NCBI RefSeq assembly: GCF_010093535.1
Contig: NW_022985193.1
Coordinates: 767,132-831,131 of the forward strand
Length of the DNA stretch: 64,000 nucleotides
Direction of reading: 5' to 3'
DNA from: Lindgomyces ingoldianus
Lineage: Eukaryota; Ascomycota; Dothideomycetes; Pleosporales; Lindgomycetaceae
Positions 43,027 through 55,176 of the stretch are shown here, one piece after another (within the stretch, counting starts at the first letter, position 1; each line of letters opens with the position of its first letter). The notes beneath the pieces were generated by a model that worked only from the letters and a program-made list of their open reading frames with translations, was not told the origin of the DNA and searched no databases. Both the position numbers and the translations under genes were made by a program.

Positions 43027-44158
43027 ACGTACCTAACAGGTTGGCCGGCCACACGGGTTGGCCGGCCACTTTTGCCAAGCCCCCACTAACCTCTACCTAT
43101 CTACATAATGCCTTAACAACAACACTAGATTAAATCTTCTAAAGAATGTTAGATATAGCTTGCTCTTTAGGCTCTTAAATAAGACTTAAAACTCTCCTTG
43201 CAACGCGCTGCAGCTATCTATAATGTCTCTCACACAACACTAAGCAATTAACGCGCTAGACAGCCTTCACAAGCAGAATGCTGGCCTAAATTAAGGAATC
43301 TAACTAAGCTTAAGGAGGAGGTAGTTGTTAAGTACATACTTAAGCTTATTACGCGCAGATTTCCCCCTAGGCTCGCAGCTGTAGCTAATATAGCTAATTC
43401 CTTGCCCGCAGAGCGCAATCTAGGCCAGGTTAGCTTAAACTAGACTAGTATGTAGGTTAAGCACTGCCCTAAGTTTATAATAAAGTTTAATTGCAAGTAC
43501 AATTATAAAAGAGCGCTCTACAAGGATTTAGAGGTTATCTAGGGCTAGTTTTGCCTAGTAGCTAACATAAAAGCTAAGTACAGTATCTAGGATAAAGACA
43601 GGTATAACTTTAACAAGTTAGGCTTTATAATAGGCTAGATATTAACTAGAGCAGTTGTTATAGCTTTAGAGAGACAAGGACAGCTAAAGGTAATACAGTA
43701 AGGTAATAAGGAGTAGACAACAGTTATCTAGGGCATTAACGCAACAGAGTGGGCTATAAGATCACAGAGCTTTAAGCAGCAAATAAGGCTGCCACGTGAC
43801 ATAGATTACATAAAAGAAAGCAGATTTAGGCAGAAGGGACCTTAATAGTTAAGAATAGGGCTTGTCTAACTGCTCTAAAGGAGTTTAGAGCGCGTAGTGA
43901 TAGGAAGAAGCTAAAGACGCAGGTGCGCGCTAAAGGAGGTAAGCTAAGTTAAAGGCAATGCAGGTAGTGCAATTAGACTAGGCATAACTTGCGTACGTGT
44001 AAGTAAGTAGCAGAAGTAGACTCTAAATAATATCTTGTGTTGTATTACTCTATACAGGGCCAAAGTAGGCTGTTTTGCGAGAGAATGGGGTGGTTTTAGT
44101 GGGGGCTTGGCAAAAGTGGCCGGCCAACCCGTGTGGCCAGCCAACCCGTTAGGTACGT
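43027..44158 (+). mobile_element. Fot-A copy 4, internally deleted (1132 bp), best preserved
   Basis: Inverted repeats of about 62 bp begin ACGTACCTAACAGGTTGG and end CCAACCCGTTAGGTACGT, with TA at 43025-43026 and 44159-44160. Each end has two 17-bp units with GGTTGGCCGGCC. The plus-strand remnant at about 43590-43750 reads DRYNFNKLGFIIG, then RAVVIALERQGQLKVI and TTVI-GINATEWAI, the front part of a Fot1/pogo DDE domain. The part after this is deleted. It is less RIP-damaged than other copies, yet cannot code for transposase. Confidence 0.92.
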
Positions 44159-44160
44159 TA

Positions 44161-45599
44161 TATAGTTAGAAACAGTTAAGTTAGAGTTATAAATAAAAGA
44201 TGTGTATAACTAGAAATCTCTAAGCATCTTACCTCTTAAAGGAAAATACTATGTAATACTTAGCTATAACTAGTTGTATAAGCATAACTTAGAGATTAAC
44301 TAGAAAAACATAACTATCTAAACCTCTAAACAATATGCTACTATAACCTAGTTAGCATGCTATAGGGACAATTGCCTAGCGCACAAATAAGTAAAACAAG
44401 AAGCTAGCTAGTATCCTAAGAAGCAAAAACTAAAGAAGTTCCTCTACTAGAAACCTAAGGCTAGGGTAATTTAGATAATAAAAGAAAAACTTAAAGAAAC
44501 TACCTTAAAAGAATTACTTAATAATAAAGAAATAAAGTAAGTAAGAATGTACTCATTAGCGCAACAAACAGAACATGTAATCCTTAAAGAATATAGTAAT
44601 TACTAGGACATGTTTAAGACGCCTAAAGACCTAGAAGAACTTCCTCTAAACTAGCTATAGAACTACGCTATAAACCTAAAACTAAACCTACAGCTAAAGA
44701 CACACAAGCTAAGACCTCTTATAAAAGTCTAAAAGAAAGCCCTACAGGAATATGTGAACAAAATGCTAGTAAAAAAACATATATAAAAAAGCAAAAGCTC
44801 TATAGCATTAGTAGTAGTATTTATAAAGAAGAAAAGAGAGAAAATAAAAGTCTGCTAGGACTATAACACTTTTAATAAAAATACTATCTAAGACTAGTTT
44901 CTATTACCTATTATACAGGATATTATAAACTAACTCTATAGAACTACATACTACACAAAGTTTAATATATAAGATAAGTTTAATAAGATAAGAATAAAAG
45001 AGGGCTATAAATAAATAATATCTTTTTAAACTCTAAAAGCCTTTTATAAGCTTTTTATTATGCTATTTAGACTAACTAACACCTTAGCTACCTTTTAATA
45101 AGTAATTAACACTATACTTAATCTATACCTAGACATCTTTATATTAGTATACCTAGATAATGTTTTTATTTATACTAAAGGTAATAAACTAGACTATGTA
45201 ACAAAAGTAAAACTAGTACTAAACTAGCTATAAAAGTATAGACTCTACTTACAACTTTTAAAATATAAATTTAATGTATAAGAAACTAAGTACTTTAGAT
45301 TTATTATTAATAGAAAAGAAGTAAAAATAAATTTTATAAAAGTTAAAAAAGTAATAAATAGCTAATACTTATAAGCATAAAAAAAGTTACAGGATTTCTA
45401 AGCCTAATAGAATACATGCAACATATAATTAAGAATTACTTAAAAATTACACTACCCTTTATAGACGCAATAACAAAGGAAGGACTATACTCTAAGTTTA
45501 TTTAAAACTCTTAAATAAAAGAAGCCTTTTAAGAACTTAAAAAAGTAATAACTAGTAAGCTAGTAATATAAATGTATAACTAAACACTAGAAACAAAAC
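44161..45599 (+). pseudogene. Gyp-C reverse transcriptase, degenerate
   Basis: The plus-strand frame near 45070-45300 reads LTNTLATF, NTILNLYLDIFILVYLDNVF, IYTKGNKLDYVTKVKLVL, KYRLYLQLLKYKFNV and KYFRFIINRKEVKINF. This is a Gypsy reverse transcriptase with the catalytic box changed from YLDD to YLDN and Gln/Trp positions turned to stops. It is interrupted at 45601 by Fot-B copy 4. Confidence 0.9.
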
Positions 45600-46875
45600 T
45601 AACGTACTTTACAGGCAAGCTGCTTACACACCTAAGTTGCTTACTTTTGCTAAGACCCTACCCTAACAAACTCTATTATACCCTATAACAACCTGCTCTA
45701 GCACTATATAGTACAGTACAGCCTAGAATATTATTTAGATACTACTTCTACTTCTTACTTACATATTTATGTGTTATGCCTAGTCTAATTGCACTATCTG
45801 CAGCACCTTTAGAATAGCTTACCTACTTTAGCTTACACCTGCTTTTTTACCTTTTTTCTGTTACTACACACTCTAAACTTCTTTAAAGCTATTAAGTATA
45901 AGCTTTTTTAAATTATTAAAGTTTTTTTTACTTTAATTTACTTTTTTTATATAATTTATGTTATGTAGTAGCCTTATTAGCTGCTTAAAGCTTAGTAATT
46001 TCTTATTATACTAATACTAGCTTATGTGTAATTATTACTACTCTTTTTAAAACCTTTTTAAACACTTTAACTATAAAAGTTAGTAAACTATTTATATACT
46101 TTTAAATTTTTATTTTTATAAGCATTAATTATAACTTAAGTTTTAAAGTATTACTTAGAGTTTACAACTACTAGAGCTTATTATATATAAGTAGTAGTAG
46201 TAATAAAGTGCGTAACTTTATATTAAGGCCTATTATAACTTATTATAAGTTAAAAGAAACTAATCTAGCGCTTTAAAACTTTTCTTAGATATTACTAAAA
46301 GTAATTATAGCATTATAGGCTACTTTAAAGCATAGTAAAAACTTTATTTTTATAATATAAGTAATTTAGTTATATATAAGGTTTTTAGCTTAGCACCTAT
46401 ACACTTTTTTTTAAAGAAGTAAAATAACCTACATTAAGTAGCTATAAAAAGTGTAATAAGTAAAAAAGTATATAAATAGTAATAATTTTATTATTTTTAT
46501 AGTATTACTAAAAATAAAGTAAGTTATAGCTTTTATAGCTGTTAATAACTAGCAGACAGTAGCTGCTAATAGTGTGCTTTTTTATATACACATTAAAGTG
46601 CTTTAACTAGTTTAGACTAAGCTAATTAGTAGTTTAGCTACGCTTAAAGATTATAATAACTTAATTTTAAAGTAGATTTTCTTTTTTATACTAGTTTAAA
46701 AAGTAGTTACTACTCTAAAAAATAATAAAGAGTAGAATAGCCTACTTTTTAGCATTAATGCTCTAGATAGCTGTTGTCTACTTCTAGTTACCTAGCTAAA
46801 CTACTTTTAGCTATTTGTAACGGCGCAGGCAAGACAATAGGTCTAAATGCGGTAGGAATCCACTTAGAGGCATAT

Positions 46876-47424
46876 TGTAAGGACAGAGCTCTGTACCACT
46901 ACGCTAATACAACTAAAAAGGTGTGAATAATTAACTAACAGTTAATTATTGCGTACAGAATAGTATATATACCNNNNNNNNNNNNNNNNNNNNNNNNNNN
47001 NNNNNNNNNNNNNNNNNNNNNNNNNNNNNNNNNNNNNNNNNNNNNNNNNNNNNNNNNNNNNNNNNNNNNNNNNNNNNNNNNNNNNNNNNNNNNNNNNNNN
47101 NNNNNNNNNNNNNNNNNNNNNNNNNNNNNNNNNNNNNNNNNNNNNNNNNNNNNNNNNNNNNNNNNNNNNNNNNNNNNNNNNNNNNNNNNNNNNNNNNNNN
47201 NNNNNNNNNNNNNNNNNNNNNNNNNNNNNNNNNNNNNNNNNNNNNNNNNNNNNNNNNNNNNNNNNNNNNNNNNNNNNNNNNNNNNNNNNNNNNNNNNNGC
47301 TAATACAACTAAAAAGGTGTGAATAATTAACTAACAGTTAATTATTGCGTACAGAATAGTATATATACCTGTCGCACGTAAGCACCATCTCGGTCTTACA
47401 CGTAAGCGCCATCCCGGCCTTACA
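46876..47424 (-). mobile_element. TRIM-1 copy 2, with an assembly gap
   Basis: The element starts TGTAAGGACAGAGCTCTGT and ends CCCGGCCTTACA, with a perfect TSD CATAT (46871-46875, 47425-47429). Both LTRs are partly visible, with hairpins at 46926-46950 and 47322-47346. The right LTR ends in a tandem 24-bp duplication (47377-47400 and 47401-47424, CGTAAGC-CCATC-CGG-CTTACA). The interior is hidden by the gap, but the gap size agrees roughly with an intact 295-bp interior. Confidence 0.88.
46974..47298. other. Assembly gap (325 N)
   Basis: The gap falls between the two LTRs of TRIM-1 copy 2. About 350 bp would be expected from copy 1, so the N run is close to the true size. Short identical LTRs are the likely cause. 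Confidence 0.99.
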
Positions 47425-47659
47425 CATATAGGAGTGCGTGGGGACTCTAAACCTAGGAATGCTATTAACACCTATAGGCCTTATACAAAAGAATATTAGA
47501 AAACTACTAAGCTAGCTATAAAGGCAAGGTGCAACTAAATACATAAGGGAATAGAGGTAACTGCAGGGGACTAGGTTAAGTTATAGTTAGGGCTAATACA
47601 GAGACCCTTTAGATAAGATCTAAGCAACCTAAGATAAAATAATTTATAGAATTATTACA

Positions 47660-47673
47660 CTACTTCTCTTTTT
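47660..47673 (-). other. Polypurine tract of Gyp-D
   Basis: On the minus strand AAAAAGAGAAGTAG runs directly into the 3' LTR. This supports the minus orientation deduced from the reverse transcriptase. Confidence 0.7.
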
Positions 47674-48571
47674 ATAAGCTAATAGTCCTTATCTGCAGTA
47701 TTTAAAAAGTATTTAAAAATACTTTAAAACTAATTTAAATAAAATATAATAAGTATAACTATTTTAACTAAAATTTTCTGTTACTAAAAAATAGACTAAA
47801 AACTTAATACTAATATAATGCTTTTATTATAATGTTTTTATTTAGTAGTAACTAGTAGTATAGTTATTATTAATATAGTAAATTTATTATTTATAGTAAT
47901 AAGTGTTTACTTACCTTACTTATATAGTTTAGTTAATGTTAATAGTTTCTTTTTTAGCTATTATCTAAATCTTTACTTTATAAGTATTATTATGCACCTA
48001 ACATTTTATAGCTTAGTCTGCTAACTAATTATAGCATTAAAGAAAATTACTATGCTGCTCTAGCCCTCTTTTAGAGCCTCTTTAGAGGCCTTTTAAGTTA
48101 TCTGCTTTTAGGCTGCCTACACCTTAGCCTACAGCCTTTAGGTTAAGTTCTTTTATTAGTCTTTTAAATTAAAGAAATGTAAGTATTATGCCTTATATAA
48201 TAAAAAATATAACTTTATATAAATATAGTTTAATACTACTAAGGTATAGTTTACTAACGCGTGTGTAGGTTCTTTTATATTATAAAAAAGAATTTTTAGC
48301 CTTTTAAGGCTATTTTAAGCTATAGGCAGCAGCCTAAAACACAGAAAGTAAAAAGAATAAAAAAGAGGCTTTTAAAGCTATTTTAAAGTCTACTTAAAAC
48401 CTAGCGTAAGTAGTGTAGGTTATAAAAAGTTAGAAAGCTAGTCTTTCTATAACTAGTGTTTAGGTAGCCTTATTCTACTAAAACACTAAGCTGCTTTATT
48501 AAGTTTTAGCCTTAAAAGCTTTAGTGTTTAACTTTTAAGTAAACATTATAGCACTCTTAAGTAGCTAAAGA

Positions 48572-48659
48572 CAAAGTAAAGAGGGTTTAAAAGAAGTCTA
48601 AAAAAAGAAAGAAGAGAAGAGAGAAAAGAAAGAAGAGTAAAGAAGGAGAAAAAAAAAGT
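48572..48659 (+). repeat. Purine-rich tract (about 88 bp)
   Basis: The plus strand is nearly all A and G over this stretch, with only a few T/C interruptions (GAAAGAAGAGAAGAGAGAAA and similar). It lies in the 3' part of Gyp-D. It would encode a Lys/Arg/Glu-rich tail on the plus strand or a Phe/Leu/Ser-rich one on the minus strand; no frame is supported. Confidence 0.8.
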
Positions 48660-48669
48660 GTCTAAAAGT

Positions 48670-48691
48670 GTCTAACAGCTTACTGTTAGAC
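48670..48691. repeat. Perfect 9-bp-stem hairpin next to the purine tract
   Basis: GTCTAACAG and CTGTTAGAC flank a CTTA loop. It lies 10 bp after the purine-rich tract. It might be the edge of an unrecognised small insertion or a structured part of the Gyp-D transcript. Confidence 0.6.
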
Positions 48692-51600
48692 CTCCCTAGC
48701 GTAATGTTTATAAAGTTATAATACTATTATGTATAGCTATAAATTTACTTTTTACTTTTATACTTTATTATTTACTAAGTAATTTATGCCTTTTATACTA
48801 GCTTTAAAAGCCTTAATTTACTTATATTAGGCTCTTAAAAGTTCTAGCTAATTTAGATGCTTATTATAAAAGGCCTTTAGTTTATAAAGAGAACTTATAA
48901 AATTTAAAGCCTTATACTAGACTAAATTAGAGTTATGTTCTACTTATTTTACCTAGTACTTAAGCATTTTTTTGTAGAGCTTACTAGCAAGTATTTTTTT
49001 TACTTCTTACTTTTTTACTTTATTAATAGTAATTCTAAGAGGTTTTAAAAGTTCTTGTTTGAGAAGTAAATCTTAAAAGTCTTTATAAAGTATATTTAGT
49101 GTAAAGATGTTATATATCTTTAACTTTAAAAGTAGCTATAAGTAGTATAAGTTTTTAACTTATTTAAGTACCTTAAAGAGGCCTTTTTATTATTTAGATA
49201 GTTTTTAGCTAGGTTTTTAAATAGCTAAGTTTTTAGTGTCTAGGTAGACTATGTTACTAACTTTCTAGTTAACTAGCTAGTAGTAGTAGTTAACTACAGT
49301 TTGCATCTAATTCTAGGCCTTCTTTATATAAGACTTAGCTAACGCCTAGGCTGCGTGCATGTAGGTTACTAATGCTAGAGCATTTTTATAATTTAGCTTG
49401 TCTATAGCTGTAATAGGTTCTATAGAATGTTTCTAGTTCTAGCTTTAACATAGTTTAGAGCTATATAAGACTTAATACAGAGACATTTTAATTATTATAT
49501 AAAGTAAAGTTATCTAAGCTTAATTAATTAAGGGTAGTAAGGAACTCTAGTTATTTTAGTAAAAAGATATAAAAAGCTTTAGTCTTTAATTAATATACTT
49601 ATTTATAATCTTTATTTAGCTATTTATTTTCTTATAATAAGTAGTAAAAAACTTAACTTTTATGCTTAAAATTTAACAAAATTTAGACTAGAAACTAGAT
49701 ATAAAGTAAGGTTCTTAGTTAAAAATAATAGTTTTAGGTGTATAGCTAAAATAGTACACCTATTAAATAAATAAAGTAGCTATGTTTTAAGTGTTAATTG
49801 TTTTATAGCAAGGAATAAAAATATCTTATTTAAATATGTAATTAATTATAACTATAATCTAGTTATAACTAAACTTATCTTTAAAAAAATTCTTAAAGTT
49901 AATACACAGGTGCTACATTAGTTAATTAGAGATTAAAAAAAAGTAAATAAACTCTAGAGTTTAGGTCTATTTTAGATAAGCTTTATAATAAAAAAGATAA
50001 TTTTATACATATTATTTATAAGTAGCTTCTATACTCTTCTAGTAATACTTTTAGGATAGTAACTAATAAGTCTTAGTAGCACTAAAGTATGCTAAAGATA
50101 CTTAATTATAGACTTTTTAAATAAGTTAAGTACATAGTAGTAAGTCTACCAAAACACATAAATAGTTAGCATAGAAAAGTAGTCTATTTTCTATTTAATA
50201 ATAGTAAGGTAAGAGTTTTTACTTCTGCGTAAAAAAGGCTTAATTCTTTTAAAGTAATATATTAATTAATTTTAAAAATCTAAAGACATAACCTAGTCTA
50301 GTTCTTTTATAACATTTAGTAAAGTTACTTAAGTTATTATTTAAGTAATATAGTACTAGGCTAATTTCTTATTAATTTAGAAGTAGAGTTAGTGTAGTTT
50401 AAGTAAGACTCTTAACTAGTTATCTATTTAAGCTACTTTTAAATTTTCTACATGTTGTTTATAATAGCTAAGGATGTCTGCCCTAGTGTTATTTTTACTA
50501 GAGGTGTACTTAATTTAAAAGTAATACTAAGCTAACTTTTTAGCTTAATAGACCTAATAAGCATTTAGCATTTTAGTTATTATAAAATACTCTAATAACT
50601 AATAATTAGTATATACTAGAGTGCTTATTATTACTAATATAAGCTTAGCTTTTTATTATTTAAACATAGTAATAATTATAAATAGCTTCTTATTATAAAT
50701 TTCCTAGTTTAGCTCTAAACTAGATAGGACCTTACTATAAAACAAAACAAGGCACTAATTTCTATTAGTATGTTTCTAAGATAAGACTCTTACTACTACC
50801 TTATTAAAAGTGTTAGTTTTAATTTTAGTTTATAATATAAAGTTAAAATAGTAAAGTGTAGGTATTTTTTAGTAGCTTAGACTTTAGCTTTTTAAAAGCT
50901 ATATTACACTCTAAAGTCTATATAAAAGGGGTAGTAGAACTTTAAAGCGTAATAATTAGTTTTACTATATAAAATTTTTTTAAAATAAATTATTAATAGA
51001 ATCTAGTAAAGCCTAAAAAGGATTTTACACCTGTTATAGTAGTAGGCGCTTGCTAGTTGCGTAGCACCTCTACTTTCTATAGGTTAACCTTTAGTCCTTT
51101 ATTTAAAAGTATATAGCTAAGATACTTTATTTAAGTAACATAAAATTTACTTTTTTAATTTTTACTTATAATTTTACTTACTAAAGCTTTTCTAAGACCT
51201 TTTTAATATAAAGAATATAAGTTACTTTATCTTTAAAGTAAATAAGAATGTTATTAAGATAAGTAATGCAGAAATTATTTAGATAGTTAATTAATATATT
51301 ATTTATATAGCGCTAGTAAGTTACTAGGCTATTATATAATCTAAAAGGCAGAACTTTACACTTATATATTCTATATTATGTCTAAAAGGTAGTACACTTC
51401 TTAGAGCTTAGGTTTATTCTAATTTTATTAAAAGCTGTGTAAATATTAAACTTTATAAATATAGCTACTTTTATAAGTTTTAACAAAAGTTTATTTATGC
51501 GTAGTATTAGATACACATTTTTATAAGTAATAGCATTAAGTTTGCAGCAATTAACATAAATACATAAGTTACTATTTAGTTTCTGTACATAAAAAATAGA

Positions 51601-53725
51601 AGATGTAAAAGAGCTCTAACTCTACTTAATAAAGCTATATTTTAAATTATCTATAATATACTTTTTTATTACCTTTAGTTCCTTAACATTCTGTTTATAC
51701 AAAGGGCTGTAACTGTTAGAAAGAGGTTCTATAAGGATAATCTTATAGTTATATAAGTAATGTGCTAGTAATTAGTAAGCTATAGTGTAGCTAAATACAT
51801 CCTAGTACTAATAGTTTTTAAATAGTAATTAGAGGTTTACTAATGCGTTTATAATAATAAAGAAGCAGTTTTAGATGCTTTTACTATTAATTTACATGTG
51901 TGAGTAAATATACTAGTAGATAAAAACTTATATTTAGTCTTAAAAACTTTTAACTATAACTTTAAAAAGTAAATGTTAGATAGAGATATAAAAGTATTAA
52001 AATAAAAACTTAGCAGTTATTAAATTAATAAATAAGAAACTATATACACTAGTATTAACTAAAAAATTTAATTAAACTTTAATACCTTTTAAGCATAAAA
52101 TAGTAAAAACTTAAAAATATTTTCTTTTAAATAAGTGTAATAAGTTAATATTTACTAGGTTATACTTATTTAAGCTTAAAATAAAGAGTTTTTTTAGGCA
52201 TTTTTATTTTTTATTTAAAAAAAGTTTAAGTTATAATTATTTATATTTATAAACTTTTCTTTAGATTTTTATTACTCTACTTTAATTTTTTATACTTTAA
52301 GAATAAAATAATTACTAGCAAAATATTTTAGTTTACTATAATTATAATAGTTGCTAAGAGTTGTTTATCTTTTAGAGGCAGGTGTCTAGCTAGGTTGTTA
52401 GTAAGTAGCTAGAGTAGATTAGGGTACTAACATAGGTGCAGGTTAGAGTGCACTAGAATAGTATACTGCCTTAGATGTATTACTAGAAACTTTTTAAGAT
52501 TAATTTATAATAGGTCTAATATTAAAATGTTAAGTGTAGTTAATAGTTTACTTTAAAATAGTAAAAGTATTTTTTTATGTTATAAGCTATTAGGTAGGCT
52601 ACTATTAACTTAAAAAAGCCTTTTTAAGTGTGTTTAAAACTTAAGTTTAGTACTTTTAAGCTAAGTAGTATTTTTTTTATAAGTAAAAAAACTATTTTAA
52701 CTTTAATATAAACTCTTTAACAGCAGCACTAATAAAGTAAGCTTTAAAAGCAAAAAACACTTTTTTTTTTACTTATTTTTAAAGTCTAAAACACTTATTA
52801 CACTTCTATCTTTTTATTACTAGTAATAAAGTATATTTATAAAAGCTTAATTATTTTTTTTATGTTTTTAAACTAAAAGTTATCTAATTTAGCTAGGTAT
52901 TTAGGCTCTAGGTATTCCTTTGTAATACTAGCAGTGTGTTTCTATACTAACGCTATATGTGCACACTTACTCTAATAGTAATCTAAATTAATGTTAAGTC
53001 TATTTATAATAAAGGCTTACTATTATTTAAACATAAGTTTTTTACTATTTATAAAGTTCTTAATCTTAGGTATATATTTAGTAAAGTAGCTTTAAAAAGG
53101 CTTAAAAGTGCTTAAAAAGTCTTTTACTATTAGTGTAGTAAAAGTAATTTAAGGCATTATTAAAAGTAATTTAGTAGTTAGTAAGAGTTAATTAGAACTA
53201 ATAGTTTTTAATCTAGTTAGCTATTTAATTTATACTTTTAATTAAGTAACTTAGTTTTTAAGAGCTATGCTACTAAAGTTAAACTTTAAATTTAGTAAGT
53301 TTTTAGCTTTAAGTTTTATAAAAAAAAGTTTAGCTATTAAAGTTAGTAGTTATTTAGCTCTAGTAGTAAGCATTTTACTTTAGCTATAGCTAAAGCGTGT
53401 TATAAGCTTTATACTAAAGTCTAACAGTAGTTAAGGGTTAAGTATTAGTAGTTATTTCTAATCTTAATAAGTTATTAGTAGTCTTTAAGTTTCTACTTTA
53501 GCACACTTTTTATAACTTTTCTAAAAGTAATTTTAATTATGAAGAATAAAAAGTTTTAAACTTAAAGGCTTTAGTTAGTAAAAAGTTTTTAGAATTTTAT
53601 TTATAATAACTAAATAATTTAATATAACAGTGTGTAAAAATAGTAATTTAAACTAAATTAAACACTTTTTAAAGTTAAACATAGTTAAATAAATAATTAA
53701 TATAATATTATTAATAAAGCTATTA

Positions 53726-54857
53726 ACGTACCTAACAGGTTGGCCGGCCACACAGGTTAGCCAGCCACTTTTGCCAAGCCCCTACTAAAACTACCCTATT
53801 CTCTCGCAAAACAGCCTACTTTAGCCCTATATAAAGTAATACAACATAAGATATTATTTAGAGTCTACTTCTACTACTTGCTTACATGTACATAAGTTAT
53901 GCCTAGTTTAATTACACTGCCTATATTACCTTTAACTTAGCTTACCTTCTTTAGCGCGCACCTGCGTCTTTAGCTTCTTTCTATTACTACGCGCTCTAAA
54001 CTCTTTTAGAGCAGTTAGACAAGCTCTATTCTTAACTATTAAGGTCTTTTTTGCCTAAATTTGCTTTCTTTTATGTAATTTATATTATGTAGTAGCCTTA
54101 TGTACTACTTAAAGCTTTATAATCTTATAGCCTACTTTATTATGTTAATGCTTTAGATAACTATTATCTACTTCTTATTACTTTACTATATTACCTTTAG
54201 CTGTCTTTATCTCTTTAAAGCTATAACAACTGCTCTAGTTAATATCTAGCCTATTATAAAGCTTAACTTGTTAAAGTTATACCTGTCTTTATTCTAGATA
54301 CTATACTTAGCTTTTATGTTAGCTACTAGGCAAAACTAGCTCTAGATAACCTCTAGATCTTTATAAAGCGCTTTCTTATAATTATACTTATAATTAAACT
54401 TTATTATAAACTTAAAGTAGTGCTTAACTTATATACTAGTCTAGTTTAAGCTAACCTAGCCTAAATTACGCTCTACAGGTAAGAAATTAGCTATATTAGC
54501 TATAGCTGCAAGCCTAGGAGGAAATTTGCGTGTAATAAGCTTAAGTATATACTTAACAACTACCTTCTTTTTAAGCTTAGTTAGATTCCTTAATTTAAGC
54601 TAGCATTCTGCTTATAAAGGCTGTCTAGCGTGTTAATTGCTTAGTGTTGTGTAAGAGACATTATAGATAGCTGTAGCGTGTTATAAGAAGAGTTTTAAGT
54701 CTTATTTAAAAGCCTAAAAAGTAAGCTATATCTAATGTTCTTTAGAAAATTTAATCTAGTGTTGTTGTTAAAGCATTATGTAGATAGGTAGAGTTTAGTA
54801 GGGGCTTAGCAAAAGTGGCCGGCCAACCTGTGTGGCTGGCCAACCTGTTAGGTACGT
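53726..54857 (-). mobile_element. Fot-A copy 5, internally deleted (1132 bp)
   Basis: It has the same 1132-bp length and the same internal deletion point as copy 4, but in reverse orientation. TA duplications lie at 53724-53725 and 54858-54859. Both ends have two 17-bp units. It is inserted just inside the 5' LTR of Gyp-D, about 30 bp from the LTR boundary. Confidence 0.92.
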
Positions 54858-54886
54858 TACTAGTAAAAGTAAGTTTTCTAATATAA

Positions 54887-55176
54887 TATAACAGCGCAGG
54901 TAAGACAATAGGTCTAAATGCAGTAGAAATCTACTTAGAGGCATATAGAAGTGCGTGGGGACTCTAAACCTAGGAATGCTATTAACACCTATAGGCCTTA
55001 TATAAAAGGATATTAGAAAACTACTAAGCTAGCTACAAGAGCAAGGTGCGACTAAATACATAAGGGAATAGAGGTAACTGCAGGGGACTAGGTTAAGTCA
55101 TGGTTAGGGCCGATACAGGGACCCTTCGGATAGGATCCAAGCGACCCGAGATGGAACGATTTGTAGAATCGTTACA
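54887..55176 (-). repeat. Gyp-D 5' LTR (290 bp)
   Basis: The LTR starts TATAACAGCGCAGG and ends AGAATCGTTACA. It is mutated near 54887 (inner side) and undamaged from about 55080 to 55176 (outer side). Confidence 0.93.

Larger units (their letters stand above)
46816..47659 (-). repeat. Gyp-D 3' LTR (290 bp) split by TRIM-1
   Basis: The LTR starts TGTAACGGCGCAGG and ends ATAGAATTATTACA. Bases 46816-46875 are undamaged, and bases 47580-47659 are mutated compared with the other LTR (for example TTATAGTTAGGGCTAATAC against TCATGGTTAGGGCCGATAC). Confidence 0.93.
47674..53723 (-). pseudogene. Gyp-D gag-pol, degenerate
   Basis: The minus-strand frame from about 51610 to 51200 is a clear Gypsy reverse transcriptase: SSFTSSIFYVQKLNSNL, CKLNAITYKNVYLILRINKL, KCTTF, then ITYLNNILIYFKDKV (catalytic YLDD changed to YLNN) and VLEKL. 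It continues at about 51000-51130 with KYLGYLLLNKGLKVNL and QAPTTITGVKSFLGFTRFY after a short damaged part. RNase H and integrase should occupy 51000 down to about 48000, and gag 52000-53700, but are too damaged to delimit. Confidence 0.88.
46816..55176 (-). mobile_element. Gyp-D, complete Ty3/Gypsy element with nested TRIM-1 and Fot-A
   Basis: The LTRs are 290 bp once insertions are removed (46816-47659 with TRIM-1 inside, and 54887-55176), with a perfect TSD CTATT (46811-46815, 55177-55181). Reverse transcriptase and polypurine tract are on the minus strand, so 54887-55176 is the 5' LTR. Fot-A copy 5 lies just inside the 5' LTR. Without insertions the element is about 6.7 kb. All frames are stop-ridden. 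Confidence 0.93.

Noticed and set aside
43944..44144. 66-codon minus-strand frame
   Set aside because: It lies on the terminal repeat of Fot-A copy 4, antisense to the transposase remnant.
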